From the NCBI RefSeq assembly GCF_000143415.4, contig NW_003314351.1, positions 121,490 through 185,489 on the forward strand: a stretch of 64,000 bases of DNA, in the 5' to 3' direction. Positions 1 to 12,599 of this stretch are shown in pieces. A program made the position numbers and the translations under genes. Numbering within the stretch: the first letter of the stretch is position 1; each line of letters starts with the position of its first letter. This DNA is from Selaginella moellendorffii (lineage: Eukaryota > Streptophyta > Lycopodiopsida > Selaginellales > Selaginellaceae). Below the pieces are notes generated by a model. The model made no database searches and was not told the DNA's origin. It was given only the letters and a program-made list of their open reading frames with translations.

Positions 1-1150
1 GTCAAAGTGTTAGATCCACTCAAAAGATGCTGCACAACTTTGCAAGTTTATCAACTATGAGCATGAAGTTTCCCAGCTCCAAATTGATGTTGTTATTATG
101 GCTTTGCTGCATGTTCTCACCATCGACCCCCTCTAGAACTCGTTTTTTGTTATGATTAGCAAAAACAATATTGCTCATATTTACAATATTAGTTCTTGTA
201 TGAGACAAGAACACCAAGGTATGAGCCAAGAACCCATCCCCTTGCAGCAATAGGCGATTATTCTTGGATCCCAAGAAATACAAAAGAGAAGAAGGTAAGG
301 CAAAATCTCTCTCTCTCTCTCTCTTTTTTTGATGGATAAAGCAAATAAACCTACACCTTTTGCAAGTGTTGTAACATTTTTCAAGATGTAACTAATGAGA
401 TGAAGAAATCGCAAATGCTAAGACAAGGTTGGAGGCTATGAGAAGAAACAAAAAAGTCTAACAGCTGTTGGGAAAATGTATATCCACTGGGGTATTCACA
501 CAATCCTATTTGGAGCCATGCACTGGTATTGACCTAGAATATCACAAAGGCAAACTGATTAAGAAGAATGGATTGAACCCTAAATTGCAAAAAACCCTAA
601 ACTTATTTTTGATCTCAAAAAATCCAAATTTTCTAGTCGAGAGGCACATGTTCCTATTGGGAAGTATAAAGCAACATAAAAGGAATGTGGTATGTTCTAT
701 TAAATTTGGAATATACCAATCTATTATTTTTTACTCAAAGTTAGGGAAATCCAATAGCAGTACTAAACTCAAACACAAACAACAAATTTTTGGGTGTTTT
801 TTGGCTTCTTATGGTGTGGTGTCATAGGCAATGCAATTTTCTCAACTCAAAATTAATGAGCTTTAACTCTTCAGATTTTATATGACATATATAAAATCAT
901 TATATTAATTAGAAAGTTAGCCAACAGAAGTTAATATTATTTGGTTACACACTCTAAGGTTTGGAAATTAATCTAGTCAAGACATATAGCTTAGTCCATA
1001 TCAATCCTAAACATATATATAAGTACAATGTACAAGTATGAACATAATACAAGTAATGAATGTGACTCTAGAAGTAAATACAGAAAGGAAATATATGTGT
1101 AAATACTATATTTTATGATAAAATAAATGAAAATCAGTGAAAAAATTTTA
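1..1150. other. AT-rich leader region without a supported gene
   Basis: This stretch is AT-rich and holds only short ORFs without recognisable domains. The longest, plus strand 468-827, is 119 codons and resembles no family I know. A CT microsatellite lies near 306-323. I see no gene here that I can support. Confidence 0.5.
306..330. repeat. CT microsatellite followed by a T run
   Basis: About nine CT dinucleotides are followed directly by seven T residues. It is a plain low-complexity tract inside AT-rich intergenic DNA. Confidence 0.9.
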
Positions 1151-1153
1151 TGT

Positions 1154-1651
1154 TTAACAAATATTTTTGTTTACATTTGAGAAATGTGGAGTACAACTTG
1201 TCCAACCTGGACATACACTATAAATGCTATGTTGTAAATTAGTATATTTTATATTGTTATAATTTAGTAATAAATCAGTACGAGGAGGTCCTGTAGAATA
1301 TATTGCTATATGTAATAACCCATTATCTAATTGCACAAATCCTCCATAATTAGAAGGAGTTACACATTCATTTAATATGATATTATAGGCCTCTACTATA
1401 TCATCTAGAATCCTTGGGTAATATGATTGATTAACAATAGTTATAATTATATTGTTGTCAAGATGAAATTCATTGTAACCTGTATTATTTTGACGCACAA
1501 ATTCTAAAAGGTCATATTTATATTCACAAACATGTTGCTGATTATAGAATGGATTAATTTGAGCATGACAACCTTTTATATATGTAGAACTCATTCCAAA
1601 TATTTTATTAAGCAATAAAGAAATCACTATTAGGAAAAGTTTTGTTATCAT
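1154..1651 (-). CDS. Small secreted cysteine-containing protein, family not recognised
   Basis: Seen: an intact 165-codon ORF whose first 20 or so residues are hydrophobic (MITKLFLIVISLLLNKIFG) and look like a secretion signal. The mature part has six Cys, three of them in a C-terminal motif of the form C-x-G-W-T-S-C ending in a terminal NIC. There are N-x-S/T sites. A central block (around DDIVEAYNII to HIAIYST) is repeated in a truncated copy at 15150-15403, so the gene has been duplicated or carried by a mobile element. It sits in AT-rich transposon-dense DNA left of a Helitron relic. I do not recognise the family. The general shape (signal, small, Cys-rich) would suit an apoplastic or antimicrobial-type protein, but that is only a guess from architecture. 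It could also be a passenger ORF of a transposon. Confidence 0.5.
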   Translation of the reverse strand: MITKLFLIVISLLLNKIFGMSSTYIKGCHAQINPFYNQQHVCEYKYDLLEFVRQNNTGYNEFHLDNNIIITIVNQSYYPRILDDIVEAYNIILNECVTPSNYGGFVQLDNGLLHIAIYSTGPPRTDLLLNYNNIKYTNLQHSIYSVCPGWTSCTPHFSNVNKNIC

Positions 1652-2640
1652 TTTTTAAAGAACTAGGTTATTTGCAATCATTATAAATAAAAGGTAAAAA
1701 GAAGCAATATAAATTGCCACTTGGAGCAATACTTAATTCTCATCTAGATTAAAATACAGACAAATTTTGCTTTAATTGTGAGAATTTATAATTATGGCTT
1801 AAATGGGACAACTAACTAGAATCCAATGATAGTGAGACATCTTGAAGCTGATTGAATAGATCATCAAAACAGCTTATTATAATGTATTAATCTCATGCTT
1901 TTTGGTGGGCACCACAAGACCTTGTTAATAGTTACTGAACTAGCACTTGCCTAGCATATGCTATCTTGTTTACAAATATTGTTTTGAATGTTAGGTCTAA
2001 TGAACAAATAAAACAGCTTGCTAATAGGACAACATTCTTGATCAAGAATTTGTTTTAGTGCTACAAACAATGCATGGAGGATTTAATATAAAACCTCCTT
2101 ATATACTATATTGATAGTGAAAGTAGGATACAAAGGGAATAACTGTCCTTGGAGTGATGTGTTCTGTACTTTAATGCTTAATCCTGTTGGTGATGTGCCA
2201 TATAAAGTTGGCCATAGGTGAAAACTGAATATAGCAAGTGTATTCTAACTCGGTCTTGACATTTAGAGATTGTAAGGCAATATCCTAAATGCATTAGAAA
2301 TTGTCTTTTAGACATTTTAAATGGAATTTCTGTGTCCAAAGGTGTGAGTGTGATTCAAGGGATGAAAGCTCATATACCTTTGAATTGGCCTAATACAATT
2401 TCACAATCTAGAACTATTGGTAAGGCATGTTTAAGTATGAGGTGTGTACCATTACATAGTTCAGTCGATGGACATATATTCCTTAATAAAATAAGGATAA
2501 TACCTTCTTTAAGCAAGAGTTTATGTGGTGGAAGACCAAAAGGAGTAATGGAATTTAAGAATTCAACTGGAAAATCTTCTGGGTGTTTAGTATCAACAAA
2601 GTCAACACTTTTATAAATATGTATATCACTAGGTACGGAA
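1652..2640. other. AT-rich spacer, probably 3' flank or tail of the Helitron relic
   Basis: No coding region is supported. The plus-strand ORF at 2332-2616 lies where the minus-strand helicase of the neighbouring Helitron would continue, so it is probably an antisense shadow. I could not place the Helitron 3' hairpin and CTRR end with confidence. Confidence 0.4.
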
Positions 2641-2644
2641 GAGA

Positions 2645-3400
2645 CTATAGCATTATTAATAGGAAAATTATCATCATTAAGTGGGTAAGTATGATTTTAT
2701 TAGATGCAATGTAGGGGTCTGAAATATCCTGTAGAGATGGGAAAATAAAATCAACAACAGAGGACATTATTACTTGTGTGTAAAGTAATACAATAGATTC
2801 TGAAAAAAAATTGGATAAATTCACGTAATTATTACTATTTCTAATTTGAAGAAGCTCATTAGCCCATAAAGAGTTGTTTTTAATTAGTCTCATATTTCTT
2901 TTTAGTGGAAGTGTTCTAAAAAATTTCCATAACCTATTCATTTTTATTGAATTTGAAACAATTTGTGCTCAATGACCATGTGGAATAATTAGTAGTGTTT
3001 GTCCAAAGTCACCACTTGTAATAATAACAATTCCTCCAAAAGGTAATTCATTTTTTTTATATCTTGCAATGCTAAATTAATGGCAGAAAATGCATGTGTG
3101 TGAACCATACTAATTTCATCCCATATTAACACATGTGTATTTTTAATTTTCTGCCCTGTTTCACTATTAGTTGTAATAGTAGAAGTAGAAATTTCATTTA
3201 TTGGAACAGGAAGTTTAAAAGTCATATACAATGTTTGACCATTATGCAATAAAGTTCTTGCAATACCTGTCTAAGTTATATTAATTACATTTTTTTTTTA
3301 GAAGTTGAAATGTATATATAAGAGTGTTTAGTAGAAAAGTTTTACTAGTACCACTAGGACCATCAATGAAAATATATTGATTTTGCTCAGTTGAGTTGTT
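2645..3400 (-). pseudogene. Helitron PIF1-like helicase domain, broken
   Basis: Minus-strand translation gives Walker A DGPSGTSKTF near 3335-3370, Walker B IWDEISMVH near 3100-3135, and a later helicase block RTLPLKRNMRL near 2880-2915. These are SF1 PIF1-family motifs in the correct order for the C-terminal half of a Helitron protein. Stops and frame changes between 2941 and 3300 show decay. Confidence 0.8.
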
Positions 3401-4292
3401 AATTGCGTTGAGGATATCATTATATATATTTTGTTATTCATCATTAAACTGAAGTAAATTTTGTTTTATAGAATGAATGAATTGTATCAAATTAATTTGA
3501 TTATTTGCATCAAATTTATATAAGATAAAGGCAATTCATAGTCTTGATTGGATTTTCTATATAGATTGAATTTCCTATTTATATCATGTAAAGCACACTC
3601 ATAACAAAATAATGGATCTGTTAGCATAAAATCTTTAGAAAAAGAGTTTTTAAATTTTTCCCACAACAAATAAGGATTTTTTGGACTACAAAAGAAAAAA
3701 CAAATAGTTGTCTTAATTGTGGTGGCATTTTGAAAGAGCAAGCATCTTCTAAACATTTTTCCCATTTTGTATCGTCTACTAGAAGTTTTATAGCAGATGC
3801 AGTAAACTGAAATATTTCAAAATAAGTACTATGAGCTGTTTTTAGATCATTAAAAGAAGTAGCCCCTCTTTTATAAAGCAATATCATACGTAAATAATAT
3901 AGTTTAGTATTAGATGGGGAAACAAAATACATTTGTGAGATAATATTTCATTGATATCTAATCTGCTATTGGTGAGTGCATTTATTATATGTATAATGTA
4001 GAAGAATTTTAGAATACATATATTATCTTATATTTGGATCATGTCTATTTAATTCAAACTATTTTGTTAATATAATACCATTTTGAGTAGCTCTTTGAAG
4101 TTCAATTTGCTCATTACCTTCGATGAAATAGACATTTTGAAAATTTTCTAGATGAACAAGAAGATGGATTATAGATGTTGAATGGCCATACATTTTACAT
4201 TGGAAAAGTCTCTATATAGCTTCTAGAGCAGAAACATAATGAGTATTTAAAAAACTTAAAATTTCATCCTAGTTTAAATTATTATCATATTG

Positions 4293-5030
4293 TTAAGTTG
4301 TTGAATGGATTTCAATAGTGGCACAGTCATAGCATTTATAAATATATTGAAATAAATATTTAATACTTTTTATAGTTGCATATATTTCAAATTTTATATG
4401 AGCCTTATATTTTTTAAAAAGGTACTTATTATAAGGTACAACCCAATGGTTATCCATATGATAACCATTTTTAAAAACTATATGTTTATTGTCTGGTCTA
4501 TAATAATCTGGATATCCATTAATTGAAAATGTTATTTCATAATTAAATTTTTTTGGAAAACCTTTCGAGCAAGAACTATTTTCTATACAAGGACTATTAG
4601 GATAAAAAAGTCCACACAGTCCATGCATCATATGCAATGTAACTATTTTAAAGAGTTCAAGCTCGTCACAAGGATCTGGTAATGCAGCCATGATATATTG
4701 ATTAATTGCATCATGGTCTCTAATTTTATTTTCATGGGCTAGAATTCCTAGAAAATGACAATGTGGGAGACCTCTTTTTTGGAACTCAATTATGTATATA
4801 TATACTATACATTTTCCAAATACATGTCTTTTTGTTATGTTTTTCAAAATTTCTTTAAGTTTAATATGGAAAACTCTAGAGACTAAATCAAGACGGTCTT
4901 CAGGACCTTAATTTGAATGTAATTTTTCTATAATTTCTGGCCATTTAGGGTTGCAAATGAAAGTATTTGATTTTGAGTAATGAGCAACAATTGCCATTGC
5001 ATCTTGATAATTTTGTTGCATTGCTCTAAG
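4293..5030 (-). pseudogene. Helitron Rep (HUH endonuclease) core, broken
   Basis: The longest open piece (4293-4847, 184 codons) carries the HUH motif within EFQKRGLPHCHFLGIL and the catalytic tyrosine region KYLFQYIYKC, the two signatures of Helitron rolling-circle initiators. Just upstream (about 4930-5045, minus) another piece reads RAMQQNYQDAMAIVAH and ICNPKWPEI, also typical of the family. Between this and the ILPSTF block at about 5240 there is an insertion. Stops between the pieces show that the gene is not functional. Confidence 0.85.
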
Positions 5031-5767
5031 TCCACCCAGAAGATGGTGTAAGGCATGCCCTTTAAAGGGATCAAAAGAGGCAAGTACTCACAAGTGATTG
5101 TAGACACCGATGGACAGATGGTTCCAGATTCCACAATAGCAACAACATGAGCCATCAAACTTGTGAGCAACTCCCTTCTCAAAACTCACCCCTTGGCATC
5201 TGGAGTTTCTCTTTTTAGGACCAAAAGTTGAAGGTAGTATAATAATTTTACCAAGGTTTATATTTTTATTTGAAGCATGATTTGCAACATAATCCATAAG
5301 AGTAGTATACATTTCTACTCATAATTGTTTTTGGTAGGTACAATAGTAATATAAGTTATTACTCCTAACTTTAACATAAGCATCAACAATGTATTGTTGA
5401 GTAAGTTTGCCAGCATGTAAGATTTGGTAAAAACCTAATTGTAGTGTGTCTTTTTTAGATAAGTGATATGCATAATATAGAAATAATGTAGTTTGACATT
5501 GTCATGTGTTTAAAATATTTGCATGCCATCCTTTATCACCAAAAGGAAATATCAAAGGATAAACTATAGGATCACAATTAATATCAAGCATTGAAATCTT
5601 TTTAGAATGATTTGCCATAGGATATATACAAAGTTCACATCCATGTAGGGGTTCTCCATTCTCACTAACAAAAACAACAGCAACATCATTTATTTGTGGT
5701 ATATTATAATGTCAATTATCAATTCCTTCATTCCTTAGTAATATATAAATATCATATAAAGGATGAG

Positions 5768-5972
5768 TGTTGCGAATGTGACTTCAGGTATCGAAAGATA
5801 CCTGTCGGCTAATCCTTTCAGATATTCTTTCTTTATTGCCACAACGGCAAGAGGTCAATATTGTTATACCCGTTATTAATTTTCACTTGAGTTAGTTGAG
5901 AAATTAGTCAATGACTATCCGAAAGGACTAGCCAACATGTAACTTTCAATACCCGAAGTCACATTCGCAACA
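5768..5972. mobile_element. MITE-like element with about 29-bp terminal inverted repeats
   Basis: The left end reads TGTTGCGAATGTGACTTC then (A)GGTAT(C)GAAAG. The right end is its reverse complement with two substitutions. The total is 205 bp with no ORF, and the element interrupts the decayed Helitron. No clear target-site duplication is visible in the flanks (GGATGAG on the left, TAATAGC on the right), so the superfamily is open. Either the target duplication has decayed or the element is a folded insertion of another type. Confidence 0.8.
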
Positions 5973-6180
5973 TAATAGCCTGTAATTGCTACTTCATGAA
6001 GTTCTTTTATTCCATTTCATACATCATTTTGTAAGCCTATGCATATAGATTAATATGACAAAGGAGTGTATCAAGATGTAATAGTAAATCTTGTTCGCAA
6101 CTTGTATTAAATGGGTTTTAATGCTTTTTATTTGTGGCTTCTTGTGTATCTAGTATATAAAGTTGCCTATAAGATGGACT

Positions 6181-6420
6181 CTAATCACCAAATGAATGTG
6201 ATAACATAACACTATGGTAAATCTGCCCATGAATTCTAAAGAAATAAAGACCGTTACCCCTTAAAGTGTCAATGTTAGCACCCATTGATGCAAATGCAAG
6301 GGCCCTATTATAGTGTCTAATATTAATTCTGAAATTATAGTTTTTGTTTTGCTTGTAAAGCGTAAGTAAAGCATTTGGCAAAGGTAATATAGGTGGCAAT
6401 ATCACTTGACCATGTTAACA
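6181..6420 (-). pseudogene. Helitron protein N-terminal block
   Basis: The minus-strand frame contains the conserved plant Helitron segment with NRALAFASMGANID and FRIHGQIYHS. This block sits upstream of the Rep domain in Helitron helicase-like proteins. The frame is lost on both sides, so this is one exon-sized island of a broken ORF belonging to the element at 2645-6720. Confidence 0.75.
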
Positions 6421-6720
6421 ACACATAGCAATGTTCTCATCCTTAAAATGTGATGCATTACAAAAAACACAAATGGATGATAAAAAACCAATTTCAAAAG
6501 TTGAAATTTGTGAATCTTTGTAAATAGTATGACTTGCTAGCATGGTTTGTGAAGGTGGAGATGGTGTAGTGGATATTGCTTGATGTGTATATATTTCATT
6601 TTAATCTGAAGTAATTTGAAGAGGCTTAGGGTGTTTATCAGAATTGTTAGTATTGAAATTCTTATCAAAATGTATAGTTCTAAGAAGATGATGAAGGCGA
6701 GGCATAATTTAAAATTTTCA

Positions 6721-9700
6721 AGTATAAAGCTAGAAAACTATAGCTTATGCAAGTTCGTGTTTTTAAACAAACTTAAATTTGCAAGAGAAATATGAAATAG
6801 TATTTAATATGTGGTGGAGTTAAGGATATAAACAAACATGAACTTGTTGTGTGCTTGCTTCTGTGTGCTTGTCTAGGGTTTTCCAATTACTTGCCGAAGA
6901 AGGGTGTGCCACGAACTAAGAAGAAAAACTGACCTTTTGTTGCAAGCTGTTGTGATTCTTGGTGCCCTCAAGCCTAAAACCTAATCGTGAGATTTAGGGT
7001 TATGTGAAGCAAGAGCTAAAAAAGTGTGTTGTGCCAAATACAGATTGGATTTGGCCCATTTGGGTGATTGGGATTTCCACAGCATCGCAAGGTGTCGAGA
7101 TTTGTCCCCACCTTAGCTACAGCAGTAGTGGTGTTAGATCGGTCATCACCATAACTCAAGAATCTCCACAGAGAGACAATCACAATGGAGCTGATCAAAG
7201 GCATGGAAATTGTGATTGGCGGTGATGGATTGACCATAAGAGCACCATGGATTTCAATCCCCCTCTAGTCACCTAGAGATCTAGTGACGAAGGTTTCCTT
7301 GCAGTCTGTTCTAGATTTTTGAGAGGATCAAGCACTCCACTAGCAGCAGCAGTAGCAGCACAGGATCGAGCAAGGTGCACAGGCAAAGGGAAAAACTGAG
7401 TCTATAGTTGTACACTAGGTACCTCTTCTCTAGCTTCCTTACACTTTAGTTTGATGTCGTCAAGTGTAAGAATGCATTTCAGCTACATTTGGGAATGATG
7501 TTTCATCTACATGCATAGTTTAAATGGGGGCTTAGATCACTTCTATAATCTGCGTTGAGGCAAGGCTGTGTAAAATTTTTGTCGCTGTTTTAACTACAAT
7601 TGTCTTCTACTGTTATGACGGCGTGTCTATATCAATCTATCAGAAAATTCTTGCATATGGTGGAGAGGTACATCATGTGAGTTCATGTGCTTTTCTAACT
7701 TCATGTGAACTGTTGGACATATCAAGATGTCTTTTATGGGTCCAACAATGGCATGGGAACTAGCCCTCGTAAAAACCGTCAAAATACAAGAGGAGTTTAT
7801 AACGCTTTCGAGTTTCCAAAAAACGTGAGAGTTTCGTGGGATTTCTAGTATGATGAGACTTCTTTGCATTGTAGGTTTTGGACTCTTATTCCGAAGATTC
7901 TGAAGAAAACTATACTGAGGCCAGTTCCCTTCGCTAAAGGACTTGTTAAATCACTCGGGTAAGCTTTTCTTTGTTGCTGTCAATTGAACTCCGATGCTAA
8001 TGCTTGCAAAAGTCATAAGACTATGATTAAAACCAGCACTATGGAGTCTTTTTCCAAATTGAAGAATGGTGAAGATTTTGGGGTATATCTTTCTTGATGT
8101 ATACTAGTAGTTCAGAATGCATGTTTTGTCAATAGGTGTATAGCCATTTCATCCCTGAAAACCCTCAAGCAATCTCTATTTATTGTGGTAGCCATATTTG
8201 CAAAAAGTTTAAGGTCGAGAAACAAATGTGAGATTGGTTGGTGTCACCATTGCAAGAACAAACAAACATTTTTTCAAACTTTATGGGTCCATGGCAAATT
8301 TTATCTAGATATTCACCACCCCCAAGATATTTGCATGGAGGACACTTATATAGACCAAGCATATGGTTTCACTCTTGCCCAGTTTCTAAGAATATTCACT
8401 TCTACTCGAATGTCTGGGGTAATAAAACTTTTAGAGACAAAGAAGCTAGCAACAGGCCATTTCTTATTCTTGACTGGTGCCAATCAAAGCTCGCCAAAAG
8501 TTATTGTGTTCAAGGCTGATTAAAGTACTGTGCACTTTCATTTCATGTTCTAATATGCTTTTGTTTTCTATTTGTACAATATATTGTTTATAAGCTTGTT
8601 ATGTAGTTGTATGTGGGATCCATTGTATTATTACAACCTCAAAGTCTCTTGCAAGACTCTCTACCGAAGCAAACATCCTTATCATCTTAGTGACTTCTTT
8701 AAAATGTAGGAACATTGCAACTTAGTCGATCATAGATGATAATTCTAGACTATAGACATTGTAGCTTTTAAATTCAAAATTGTGTGGTATACAATTTAAC
8801 TTGATGGCTACACCATTTCTAACAGTACCTATGCCTTTGCCGAACTAGCTGAAGAACAAATATATATCTTGCCTACAAGCTGTTGACCTCAAGCTTGGGA
8901 GCTTTGTCGCTCATTTCTTTGTCACTTGAACTGAGTGGACAATTCTACATAGTACAAATATAAGGGATTGTTAAAATGAATTGAAATATGCATTTATCTT
9001 CAATAAATTTCACAATGCCTAGTGTAAAGGCTACTCCTCCAACTTGTAAGGTGACTAAGTCATGCTCAATTAGAAAAAAAAAAGAAAGGCTTACCAGAAA
9101 GATACATGACAGAAACTTCATCTTGAAGTACTACATACAACTAGATGGCTCTCAATAATCACTAATGCAACTGACACATTAGGAATGTCCCTAAGATTTG
9201 ATAAATGATAGTATACCTGACTTTCTCTATAAACAAGATCATTCATGAGGAGGCATGGATATACTTTAAATAAACCAAGCCTGTACACAAATAGGTTGCT
9301 TCCAAATGCTTCCTTTCTATACAATATGCATGTGTTCATATTGCGGATCTATAGCTTCATTCAAGTGGTGAGCCACTTCTTATATATGTATTATCTCAGT
9401 ACGGCAGTTATGATTTCCAACATGAGGTCCACTAAACAAGTATAGCATCAATATCAAGGTTCCTTAATATCGATTTCACTGACAGCTACGGCATACACCT
9501 TGCGACAACTTCGATGGCAACCAATGTTGTTGATAAATACAGCCACCTTTTCAAGCCATCTAACTGGCTATGTATTCAACACTACAAGGTTAGAGATAAG
9601 AATCTGAAATATTATTTAGGGCTCCATCATCTTTCGGTAAATATTTCTACAACCACACATGTTCGAGCATGGCCAGAGAAGGCTCCTCTAGTGCTTGATT

Positions 9701-10640
9701 TTGTCAAACCATCAAACATTGTTACACTGAGTCAGTTTGTAGGGGATGCTTCTACTTATACTTCTACAACAGTTGCTGCGGCAATCACTGGTGTAGATCA
9801 AACGCCTAACACTACAAACATCATATTCATTGTTGATGATCCTAAAATTGAAAACACCTATAAAGTATTTATAATATTCTGATTGGATTTTGGGTGAACT
9901 TCAAAAGTAGGTGCATGTGCTGGATGATATGGACCATGTCTATCATAAGCTCAAATCATCATAGTTTGCTAGGGATATGCCAAGCCATACTTTCTACAAT
10001 CTCCAAGGAACTAAAGATAAAAATGTGTTCAGGATTGCACCCTTAACTATTGCTTTGAAAATTCCTGACAATACACCTTGGGACCACATATAGAAGCAGT
10101 TGCACTCTGTCTCATTCATATATAGAAAGAACTTCTATTTCCTTAGAGGAAGCAATCAAATTCCATATGCCAGGGCCTCTTATAATCCCACGGGGCACTT
10201 GGTTGGAAGCTTGTGTCTAAACACTTGGATCTAGCCACAGAGAAGGTTTAACAAGCAAAAAAGCCAAGTGCTAGTACTTGCTAAAATAGCAAAGGGACTT
10301 TGAAAATGTAATGGCTGTTTGAAGTCTTCTTGTACACCTATTCCTCAAGCTATAAAGCACTGTATTAGAATAGACTAAGTACCTAAAGCACTAAGCTGTG
10401 TAAGGTGCTCATATCCTAGAAAGAAAAGTGATTAGATTCTACTTTATCAAGATAAACACAAACCTGGTTCACTGCTCTCTCCACCCATCTTTACATCACC
10501 TAAAAGTTGTTGCTACTACAAAAAAATATCATCTGGTAATGACTGGTAATTGTAATCTACATGGTCTTGAGACCCTATATTAGAATTGCTAGCTACTGTG
10601 CCATCGGAGAGAGAGATCCTCAATGAAGCAATTGATTAAC
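6721..10640. other. AT-rich region with unrecognised ORF fragments
   Basis: No complete gene is recognised. Open stretches at 8185-8523 and 9514-9882 (plus) look more protein-like than the rest but belong to no family I know and lack clear splice continuation. The region lies between a Helitron relic and a WEE1 pseudogene and is probably transposon or gene-capture debris. Confidence 0.4.
9514..9882 (+). CDS. Uncharacterised ORF, possibly a transposon-captured fragment
   Basis: A 122-codon open frame starts at ATG and has a mixed hydrophilic composition, with segments such as KPSNWLCIQHY and AAAITGVDQT. I see no signal peptide, transmembrane helix or named motif. It lies near the upstream side of the Helitron relic, in AT-rich DNA. 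It may be a captured gene fragment or chance. I keep it only because the open length and composition are better than those of its neighbours. Confidence 0.2.
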   Translation: MATNVVDKYSHLFKPSNWLCIQHYKVRDKNLKYYLGLHHLSVNISTTTHVRAWPEKAPLVLDFVKPSNIVTLSQFVGDASTYTSTTVAAAITGVDQTPNTTNIIFIVDDPKIENTYKVFIIF

Positions 10641-10649
10641 TTTGGGTTA

Positions 10650-12200
10650 ATCACAACTGTTGGCCCAAAGGCCTGCTTAATTTTTGCCATGTCATTATAT
10701 GCAAAACTTGCAATAGCTTTTTCGCTTGACAAGACAGGTGATAGACGCAGTCATAATCAATACATTTGCATATAACACATGTCACGGCGCCTTCTTCTCC
10801 TGCCCCATGCAGTTTGGCCACCTCCCATTGGCTGGGAGCAAACATCAGCACTTCCTCCTTATTATAGGAGGACTTCTTGAAGAGCATGTTCTTGAGAGTT
10901 TGAGTAGTTGAGGGGCAATTTTTTGCTGCTGGATGCATCAGAGACTTGATCAAGCTCTGGAATGCAAGAGAGAATCCAGGAAGAAGAGCGAGCTTTCCCT
11001 AGCAAATGGCTTGATACTGCCTTCCAGACACTGGTGGTAATGAGTATCTTGCGAGCTCGTAGAATGTCACCCCCAGGGAAAACATGTCGGCTTTGTCAAG
11101 GTGGCTGTGATCATCGTTGATGAGCTCCATTGGGAGATATCTCAAGTCGCCATCCTCAATGGAAATGGTTCCATCAATTTGATTGGTGAGGCCTAAGTCA
11201 CCAATCTTGTAGATACGATTGCAGATGTAGATCTTGTTAGGGCTTCACATCCAAGTGAGTGAGGCCATGCGAGTGTTAAGTGCTTCAAAGCATTTAAGAG
11301 CTGTCATGCATGACAAACTAAGAAAAGAACACAATTGAGCTGCTTACTTGAAACATTGCCTCGGTCAGCTTCTTTTCCATGAATGTCCATCTCATCTTGT
11401 AGATTTATTTCACACAGCTTCATTTGGATATACAAAAAGTCATTCTCGGACCATGAAGAGAAGTAGCGCACTACGTTTTCATGGTAGCCTGGAAGCTCAA
11501 TAAATTTTAAGGAAGCCAATGGTAATATTGAAAGAAAAAAGCCAACTCACCAAGACACGAAAGTGCTTGAACTTCTCTCAGTGCTTTCCTCTTGTAAAGA
11601 GAAAAATTTGCCAAATCAATACTATAGTCTCTCGAATATAGTGATGAACTGATCTCCCTCATTTAGCAGACGCCGATTGGAATGCTTTACAGCATAAAGG
11701 CAGCCGTCAAGTCTTTTGAGAACTTTATAAACATAGCTAAAATCGCCTCATCCTATTTCCTGACAGTGGAGTAAGAATGAAGATCATAAAAATTCTATGC
11801 ACCACAAATACCTTGATTTGATAGAACTCCTCATAGTAACGCAATGAAGAGCCAAAAGTGGAGACACATCCTGTATAAGAATACCAAAGTTATGAAAGAA
11901 AAATGAAAAATAACAACATACCCTGCCTAACTCTCTCAGGAAACACATCAGTGTTAAAAAAAGGGTTCCGGAAGCATGGTGAGGACATGACGTGCTGTCA
12001 GAGACAATGTCTTTGCATTCTCTGCTTCTTGGTTCAAATATTCATCTAGGAAAAGAAGAACAAAACGAAAAAAAGCCAAGTGTTTAAGATTGTCAAAGCA
12101 AAGCTAGACATACCACTTCTTGGTCTTTTGCTCTGTAGAGGCATCAGACCCATAGGGAATAGCTTTGAGATTTGAGCATCATGGTCTCGTTGCCAGTATT
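10650..12200 (-). pseudogene. WEE1: WEE1-type cell-cycle kinase pseudogene
   Basis: Minus-strand pieces match a WEE1 kinase in order: a pre-kinase exon (EKYWQRDHDAQISKLFP), a segment ending DVFPERVRQ, the N-lobe (GDFSYVYKVLKRLDG, CLYAVKHSNR), then GYHENVVRYFSSW and YIQMKLCEINL. These are followed by the catalytic HLDVKP, the DLG motif (KIGDLGLT), LDKADMFSLGVTFYELA and a C-terminal tail. WEE1 kinases phosphorylate CDK1/CDKA on an inhibitory tyrosine. This copy is dead. A T run of seven at 11956-11962 (six would keep the frame) creates a stop. TGA at 11748-11750 replaces the expected Cys codon of the glycine loop. An indel after HLDVKP brings in TAA, and the segment before GYHEN carries further damage. 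Some introns still look intact, so it arose by DNA duplication, not retroposition. The 5' end is not located. Confidence 0.85.
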
Positions 12201-12599
12201 TCTCCTGCAGAAAGAAAAACCAAAAAAGAAAACTGTTAAGTTTGAGAGCATAAGCTAATAAGGGATAGAGAAGAGATGGTTGCTTAAGATTCTTGGAATA
12301 AGAATTACATGATGCATTAAGAGTAGATTCTTTGAATATACACTTGCAGTTAAAGGCTAGCATTCATTGCACAGACCTACAAGTGACAAGGAAATCAATT
12401 TGCATCCAATCCCTTCAGCTGGGCACCAAATAATCCTTAAAAACATGTAATAATTTACTGATTCATTCATATTCTGTTTAAATGGTCTTGTGGCATCTCC
12501 CAAGAAGCATGAGACCAAGGATTTAAATAAGCTGCACACATGACTGTCTCTGAATTAAAACACATCAATTGCAAAACTCTTATAAAGCAAGATAGAGCA

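Larger units (their letters stand above)
2645..6720 (-). mobile_element. Degenerate Helitron (RepHel rolling-circle transposon)
   Basis: Reading the minus strand from about 6.4 kb down to 2.6 kb gives, in the right order, the parts of a plant Helitron RepHel protein. They are an N-terminal block (NRALAFASMGANID, then FRIHGQIYH), the replication-initiator core with an HUH motif (GLPHCHFLG) and a two-tyrosine motif (KYLFQYIYK), and a PIF1-type helicase with Walker A (DGPSGTSKT) and Walker B (IWDEISMVH). The frame is broken many times and there are at least two insertions: a MITE at 5768-5972 and about 170 bp near 5041-5215. It is therefore a non-autonomous relic. Both ends are undefined, so the span given covers only the coding remnants. 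Confidence 0.85.

Noticed and set aside
468..827. 119-codon plus-strand ORF
   Set aside because: Composition is AT-driven Lys/Asn/Phe/Ile; no recognisable domain or supporting splice sites.
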